A stretch of 64,000 nt of DNA from Polytrichum commune (taxonomy: Eukaryota; Streptophyta; Polytrichopsida; Polytrichales; Polytrichaceae): assembly GCA_950295325.1 (NCBI GenBank), contig OX485806.1, positions 32,800,001 to 32,864,000 on the forward strand, written 5' to 3'. Positions 58,207 to 64,000 of this stretch are shown here, piece after piece. The notes below the pieces were generated by a model. It had not been told where the DNA came from and did no database searches. It saw nothing but the letters and a program-made list of their open reading frames with translations. The first letter of the stretch is position 1. The number at the start of each line of letters is the position of its first letter. Both the position numbers and the translations under genes were made by a program.

Positions 58207-59600
58207 GATCAAATTCAACCCAACCCGCATCCCTTACACCATCTTGAACCTTATCTAACCACCTTAACCGAACCGCCCACTCCAATGCTCTTAATGGTAG
58301 GAATCAAACTTCAAAAGATTGCACGTTTAACTCGAAATGATACAACATCACCATGTACGATAACTAAGTGTTTTGAAACCTTCAAGTACGTCCCAACTTA
58401 ACCACCATAGGCTCCACCAATACTCAAGTTGCACTCATAACTTATGAAATCATCGATGTTGGCTGCATAGTCACAACCTTGAATCAATACAACAAACCTC
58501 ACGTTTCCTCAAACGTTGTCAAATGTCCAAGTATTAAAATAGTTGTTACATACAGTGGATCGTGTGCCTGCTAAACAATGAGCAACATGGATGCATGTTC
58601 TCGTGCTCAAGATCCCACGAGACACATTTCCAATGAATTAGATCGTACTCGATACCCACAAAATTCAAAGGCCTGATAAATTTCCTACTACTTCTGAGAC
58701 TACAACAAATATCCTAACTTGCTTGATGTTCCTCCATGTGGAGTACAAAAACTGCTTGGTTCACTGACTTGCACAACAAACATACACGAACACTCAATCA
58801 CAAAACCCAATGACCTTATCTCCAAACCCACCACCAGACTTCTAATGAAATCCACATACATTATGACATAAAATATCGCACATGTCTGACTCTCAACAAA
58901 TGATAGTTAGACCACCAACGACCAAAGCGTTCAACTTCTAAGGCTCTGCTCGTTGAGATCCCACACCTGATTTTCACGACTGTCATTAACATTCAAGTTG
59001 AACTCATAAACATCATATTATTCGAAATAGGGAAACTAAATGGACAGCGATTCACTACGTCCCCTCCAGCATATCTACAGTAGAGGAGCATGGCTATGGT
59101 GCTATGCCACCTTTGAAGGTACTCTATTTGTCGTTGCCCGATCTCAGAGGTCGACTCGTTCCTCAACAAACCCATATTAAGTAGTCCACAACTGTAACTG
59201 CAACATCAAGTTTCTGAGAATGCTCTATACCTCTACAATGGACTTTCTGGATTGCACAAGTAGTTGAACCACAACATATCTCGTCTACCATTTCGCACAA
59301 CAGATCAACAAGCTAGTCTCACAAACAAGACTCTCCGCCCACGAGCACAAAGATAGATCCAGGGAAGAAGACAGAATCTGCGTTCTCTATGAAGCTTCAG
59401 TTGTACGTGCTCACTTAAGATGCAAAAGATGGATCCAGCAACGCGGACAGCAGGCACTAGGAAGTTGGAAGTTGAGATGATTAATACTTTCGACATCACT
59501 CGGGAACGAGAGCGCACTCCATCACATGCAGTGTCTGGAAAATGATTTGCAAGCCATGAGCGAAGAGTTCTAACTTAAGCACAGTAGCAAAGCTAACTTC
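58207..59600. other. Gene-free stretch
   Basis: Short frames on both strands without motifs. Probably decayed repeats. Confidence 0.4.
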
Positions 59601-59607
59601 CGGACAC

Positions 59608-60062
59608 AACTACACTACCAAATATGATATTTAGTAGCATATGGTGTTTAATGTCACTGTGGTAACTTCTCAGATGACGCTTCTCATGAATAAGCGAAAA
59701 ACGAATAGGTGACGTGGCCGCAGGAGAGGCCAGCATTTCGGAAGGCGGCTCTAGGCCTCCTCCTCGACAAATACTGTCATGGACGATGGATGAGTTCATC
59801 CATGGGCCATAACCCTACCGTCTCTTGTTAGCAACTTGTGATGAAATATTGTCACGGATGATTGAAATTTGGATGAACAATCACTTAGTAGGTGACAGTA
59901 ACTGCATCACTATAAATCTATAATACCCAAACAATTTACAAGGAATGACAAATAATATTGGGTTAACATTTAGTGTCGTGACACTATACTGCAGTTTACA
60001 ATCAGTATTGAGCAAGACAATTAGAATTTATGATACTAAATATCATATTTAGTGTGGTAGTC
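59608..60062. mobile_element. 455-bp MITE with about 30-bp TIR
   Basis: Left end ACTACACTACCAAATATG-ATATTTAGTA and right end TACTAAATATCATATTTAGTGTGGTAGT are inverted with a few mismatches. No clear target duplication. The inside is non-coding and has a short related pair (CTGTCATGGACGATGG / TTGTCACGGATGATTG). Confidence 0.6.
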
Positions 60063-60151
60063 GGAGGAAGGCGAATGCAACTAGGCATACAGACAATTGT
60101 TCCCCCACTCTGTGCCAGGGGGACATGATCAGTAAACTCCAATTTCTAAGA

Positions 60152-60985
60152 GCTTGTGGCGGCCCTCCTTGCACGGCAACCACGAATGTGGCATTGACGT
60201 GATCAAATATACGTAAATTATTCAATCACGTAGTACAAAACATTATTCGGCCATGTGGGTCGGTTCCATGACTCTATACTATGTCAATTGAAATCCATGG
60301 GTCCCCGAACAAAGTGGGAATAAACATTCATCAAAGCTTGTGGCGGCCCTTCTTGCACGGCAACCACAATTACGGCATTGATCTTATCAAACATGTATAA
60401 GTTACTCAATCATGTACTTCACAACATCATTCGGCCATGTGGGTCGGTTCCGTGACCCTGGACTATGTCAATTGAATTCCATGGGGCCCCGAAACAAAGT
60501 GGGAATTGTCATTTATTATTCGTACATTTAGGACGAACTTCAAAACATTTAAGAGCTTGTGGCAGCCAGCCTTGCACGGCAATCACAATTGCGGCATTAA
60601 CCTAATCAAAGATGTATAAGTTACTCAATCACTTAGTTCACAACATTATTCAGGCATGTGGGTCGGTTTCATGACCCTGGACTATGTCCATTGAATTTCA
60701 TGGGCGCTCAAAAAAAGTGGGATTATTCATTTATTATTCATACATTCATGATGAACTTCAAAACATTTATGAGCTTGTGGCAGCCCGCCTTGCACGGCAA
60801 TCACAATTGCAGCATTGCCCTAATCAAATATGTATAAGTTACTCAATCACGTAGTTCATAACATTATTCAGGCGTGTGGGTCAGTTTCATGACATTGGAC
60901 TATGTCAATTGAATTCCATGGGCGCTCAAAAAAAGTGGGATTATTCATTTATTATTCATACATTCATGATGAACTTCAAAATTTG
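60152..60985. repeat. Tandem repeat, four units of about 184-218 bp
   Basis: Units start AGCTTGTGGCGGCCC or AGCTTGTGGCAGCC at about 60152, 60336, 60554 and 60771. Each contains TTGCACGGCAA-CAC, CATGTGGGTCGGTT and CTATGTCAATTGAA. A diverged partial copy lies at about 24380-24470 next to element A. Confidence 0.85.
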
Positions 60986-61199
60986 GGTGGAGTTGTACTA
61001 CTGGCACTATGCACAAGAATCACTGTTCAGCCCAGTAAAATTCTCAAGAGCCATTGTTCATCTTAGCATCATTCCTTGAAATTGTTATTCATAGTAGAAT
61101 TATCAATGAAAATGCTGACATTATTCATAATATTCTTATTATTCGTATTGGCATTATTCATGTTGACAGTGTTCATTATTCATTCCAGTGTTAGTTCTT

Positions 61200-64000
61200 A
61201 ACACTATATTCGTTAATCGGAGACTTTTGAAAGTCTCAAAATAAAATATGCCCATAGTTTGGGATGCCAATATTGTGGGCATATGGAATGTTGGGAACAT
61301 CAAGAACATGACAATTTAAAAATTCGCACGTAAAGAATATTCCTAATACTAAAAATAGAAAATTGCAATTATAATGAAAACGTGAACTCCATGTGGAAAA
61401 TAACAAGCGAATATAAAAAACAAATGGTTTATGTCATTATAGAGTTTGGGGTGCGCATCCCATAAGTAAGGTTCTTATGGTTTTGGATGGCACATCCCAA
61501 ACGTATACCACAATGGAGTGTGACAAATCTACTAAGTCTATTAAAAACCAAGACTACTAAGTACTAATGTTTTTTCCCGCCGTTAACTTTCACCTATGTT
61601 ATGTTTACCCATCTCCATCTTCCGCTTCATATCCATTCTCGGCGTCATTTTCCGCAGCTGCAATACGTGCCAAGTTGTCTTTGGCAAAATGTATATGTTT
61701 TTGGGGGATGGTCATTGCTTCTGTGTTGGAACCTTTGCGCGGCTTCCAAGCACAAAGTATAGTATCCGTGTTTATCCAAACCGGTGTGTACGCTGAGTCC
61801 ACTGTCCACTTAAAATTCTTTTTGGTGTCCCAACCTAAATAAGTGCGGAGCACGTTGTGGTCTTTAGTGCTTGGACGACAATATTCCACCTCAATTTGAC
61901 GAAAGTTGGGGCTAGTTCGAACAAAATTGGGTGAAGACAATGCTTTTACCAACCAAATTGGCTTGGGATGCTCCTCATCCCCAGCTCGTACAAGGACCAA
62001 ATACCCTTCATGGCAATCAACACCTACACGAAACGACGGTGCCGGTCGATTGCGGGCAGGGCCAACGTAATGCTCGTCCATTGCGAACTCTTCACGAACG
62101 TCTCCATTGCTGAAAAACATAGTATCGGACTCGACAACCGTCAAACGACTTTGTGGCCAAAATCCTTGTGTCAAAGTCGTACGGGTGTCGCCACCAAGTG
62201 TCATCAAGGCTGAGCGAATGCGATCCCAATACGCGATCAACGGTTCATGGGTATCTCTAACACATCTTGTGATGTCCTCCTCGCACAACTCTTTCCAATA
62301 TTCAATGAATCCGGATATGCCTTTGATGATTTCCGGCCCATTCCTCATGGGTTCGGGTTTGCAAGGCTTTGGTTCCCCATCCGGGACCAAACATTTCCCA
62401 TCATTGTCTTGACGCCATACGAGTATACCATCATCCGGGCCCCAATTAGGAGATGTGCACAAAAGCTTGAATTGCATGGCCGGGAGACCATCGTCCCTCA
62501 TATAAAATCGGAATTGTTGTGCTTTGGTATGCCCCACCAAACGGTCCCCTCCCTTCAACATGTATGGCTTGATGAAGGCCTTGAAATTTGGTACTTCCTC
62601 AATCAAGTGCGGAATTACTGGCATATGGTCCAAATCCATATACGATTTCATAAGAAGAGGTATGGTTGGAAAATCTTCTTCATGCAACTTCATGCTCCAC
62701 CGTCCGAATGATGCATCAATGTCGTCGTGTGTATGTCCCACCATCAAGAAAGACACAAACACCTCCTTGAAGATTCCTTTCGCCACGAGCAATGACCAAA
62801 AACAAAATACGTATCGACATTTGTTGTCCTTCGCACAATTATCAAGTTGAACGTGGAGAGTTGGAGGCAATGGTTTTGCACAAATGGGCTCTCCGGGTGG
62901 TTCTGGCAATGACGACATACAAACCTCCTTCCCCAAAAGCACTGCCTCATAAAGGGATGTGGTTCCACAACCATCAAAAAGTGCACGGGAAGAATGTACC
63001 GGTGGCTTCTCAAGATCGCGCAACAGTTTTACAAATGAACCCACCGTGTGGTTAGCATCCCCAGGGTAAAAATCCAAACCATAATGGGCATACTTTACGT
63101 CCCCATGGCCGTGGGCAATCATACCTGGAAAAAACAAACGATGCGTGACCAAAATAATCAAATAACCACTAAACGGATGTATGGAGTTGGACATTTGCCA
63201 AACACACCCAAGAAAATTGGATAGACTTTAAACACGTAGTTGTGATTTCATACAAACCTGTGACAGCTACGGGCAACTTGAAAAGACCATCCGTGGCCTT
63301 TATTTTGCGTGCATAACAAGGGCATGCGGTTTTGGCGTGGTCCATTTTATCATGGATGACTGTTAGAACCTCTGTGGGCCTCATTATGGATAGAGCACGA
63401 TTCTTATAGTAATCTTGACGGTGTGCCTCTTGATTGTTGACATGTTCAATATATTTTTTCTGGTGTCTGGAATGAGATTCAGTGCCTATGGGGTGGGCGT
63501 CTCGAAGACCTTTGTATTTTTCACACGTCGTACATCTAGCGAACTTGTCCCCGGGTCTTTTCAGAATGTATTCCGCAAACTGCTGGTTTTTAATCACACT
63601 CAACTTGGACAAAGAAATGGGCCCACATCCCGCTATGCGACCCACTTCATTGATGTCCGTTAAGATGTTCTTCCATTTTGTGCCCGTGGGCAACACCATT
63701 TGAACAACCTTCTCCCCTGACGACAATGTCCTCGTCTTGTGGGGCATTGCATCAGCCAATGGCACTATGATGGTGGATAGTGTCGCGGACGCTTGCAGTG
63801 TAGCCTCCCTAGGTTTCTTTGTGCCCGAGTTGCCATGAAATCGAGAGCGGCGACCCAACGATGAATATTTTCGAAACCTATAAAAGTCAGCCTTGGAGAC
63901 GGCGTGGATGGTATACCACGCTGTACAACACACATCAACATTCTCAAGTGTCACCACCTTATGCCCATGGGTATCAAGGTGCAAATTTCTGTGGACCTCG
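61200..64000. mobile_element. Element C: left end of a third copy, running off the window
   Basis: Starts AACACTATATTCGTTAATCG, the left-end repeat including the self-complementary AGACTTTTGAAAGTCT. As in element A the leftward transposase-like gene follows. The other end lies beyond 64000. The subterminal 91-bp repeat of element A is not present in the same form. Confidence 0.8.
61605..64000 (-). CDS. Transposase-like gene of element C (GHTHDDID / DUF7869-type), open but partial
   Basis: Exon 63124-61605 and an upstream exon from 63258 to the window edge are joined in phase 1 by a 133-bp intron at the same place as in element A. The visible part, about 754 codons, has no stop or shift. It shows CTTCEKYKGLRD with nearby His residues, DKMDHAKTACPCY, LDNCAKDNKCRYVF, FLMVGHTHDDIDASFGRWS and a C-terminal acidic tail (YEAEDGDG). 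Asp in LDN and in HDDID could be catalytic in an RNase-H-like fold; that is inference. The N-terminus is beyond the window. It is the best candidate for an active transposase of this family here. Confidence 0.8.

Overview
This window looks like nuclear DNA from a land plant, most likely a bryophyte and probably a moss. There is no operon structure. Genes have GT-AG introns, telomere-type CCCTAAA motifs occur, and much of the sequence is mobile DNA. One resident gene joins a protein kinase, an NB-ARC domain and an LRR array, an architecture known from mosses. The species cannot be told from the sequence.

Layout. 1-6147: a TIR element, an 1.8-kb LTR-like element, a LINE remnant and a MITE. 6148-24306: an 18.2-kb DNA element (element A) with 28-bp terminal inverted repeats. 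It carries a leftward transposase-like gene (GHTHDDID family), a nested LTR-like insertion, a rightward multi-exon gene and a small downstream gene. 24307-34884: a secreted LRR protein gene (minus strand; first exon and intron reconstructed here), MITEs, a SINE candidate and a LINE remnant. 34885-40109: a seven-exon host gene for a small membrane protein. 40640-41030: a reverse-transcriptase remnant. 41205-about 47860: a broken, inverted second copy (element B) of the right part of element A, interrupted by nested LTR-like elements. 48024-52983: the kinase-NB-ARC-LRR gene (minus strand). 53000-61199: mostly gene-free, with two TIR elements and a 0.2-kb tandem repeat. 61200-64000: the left end of a third copy (element C) with an open transposase-like gene that runs off the window.

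The most unusual system is this element family. Its second gene appears to encode, in one reading path across introns, a ParB/sulfiredoxin-like DGQH domain, a coiled-coil middle part and a C-terminal FCP1/NIF-type HAD phosphatase. Element A also carries about 21 copies of a palindrome with core TTACGGACGCGCGTCCGTAA, mostly in introns and spacers; none was noticed in the flanking host DNA. In element B the palindromes are changed symmetrically (GGAC/GTCC to GAAC/GTTC), so the two-fold symmetry is kept. This is what a binding site co-evolving with an element-encoded protein would look like. Copy A is inactivated by several stops and frameshifts, copy B is truncated, and copy C looks intact as far as visible.

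All gene functions are inferred from motifs read by eye. No database search was possible. Splice sites were chosen from GT-AG consensus plus phase agreement and, for the element genes, from agreement between copies.
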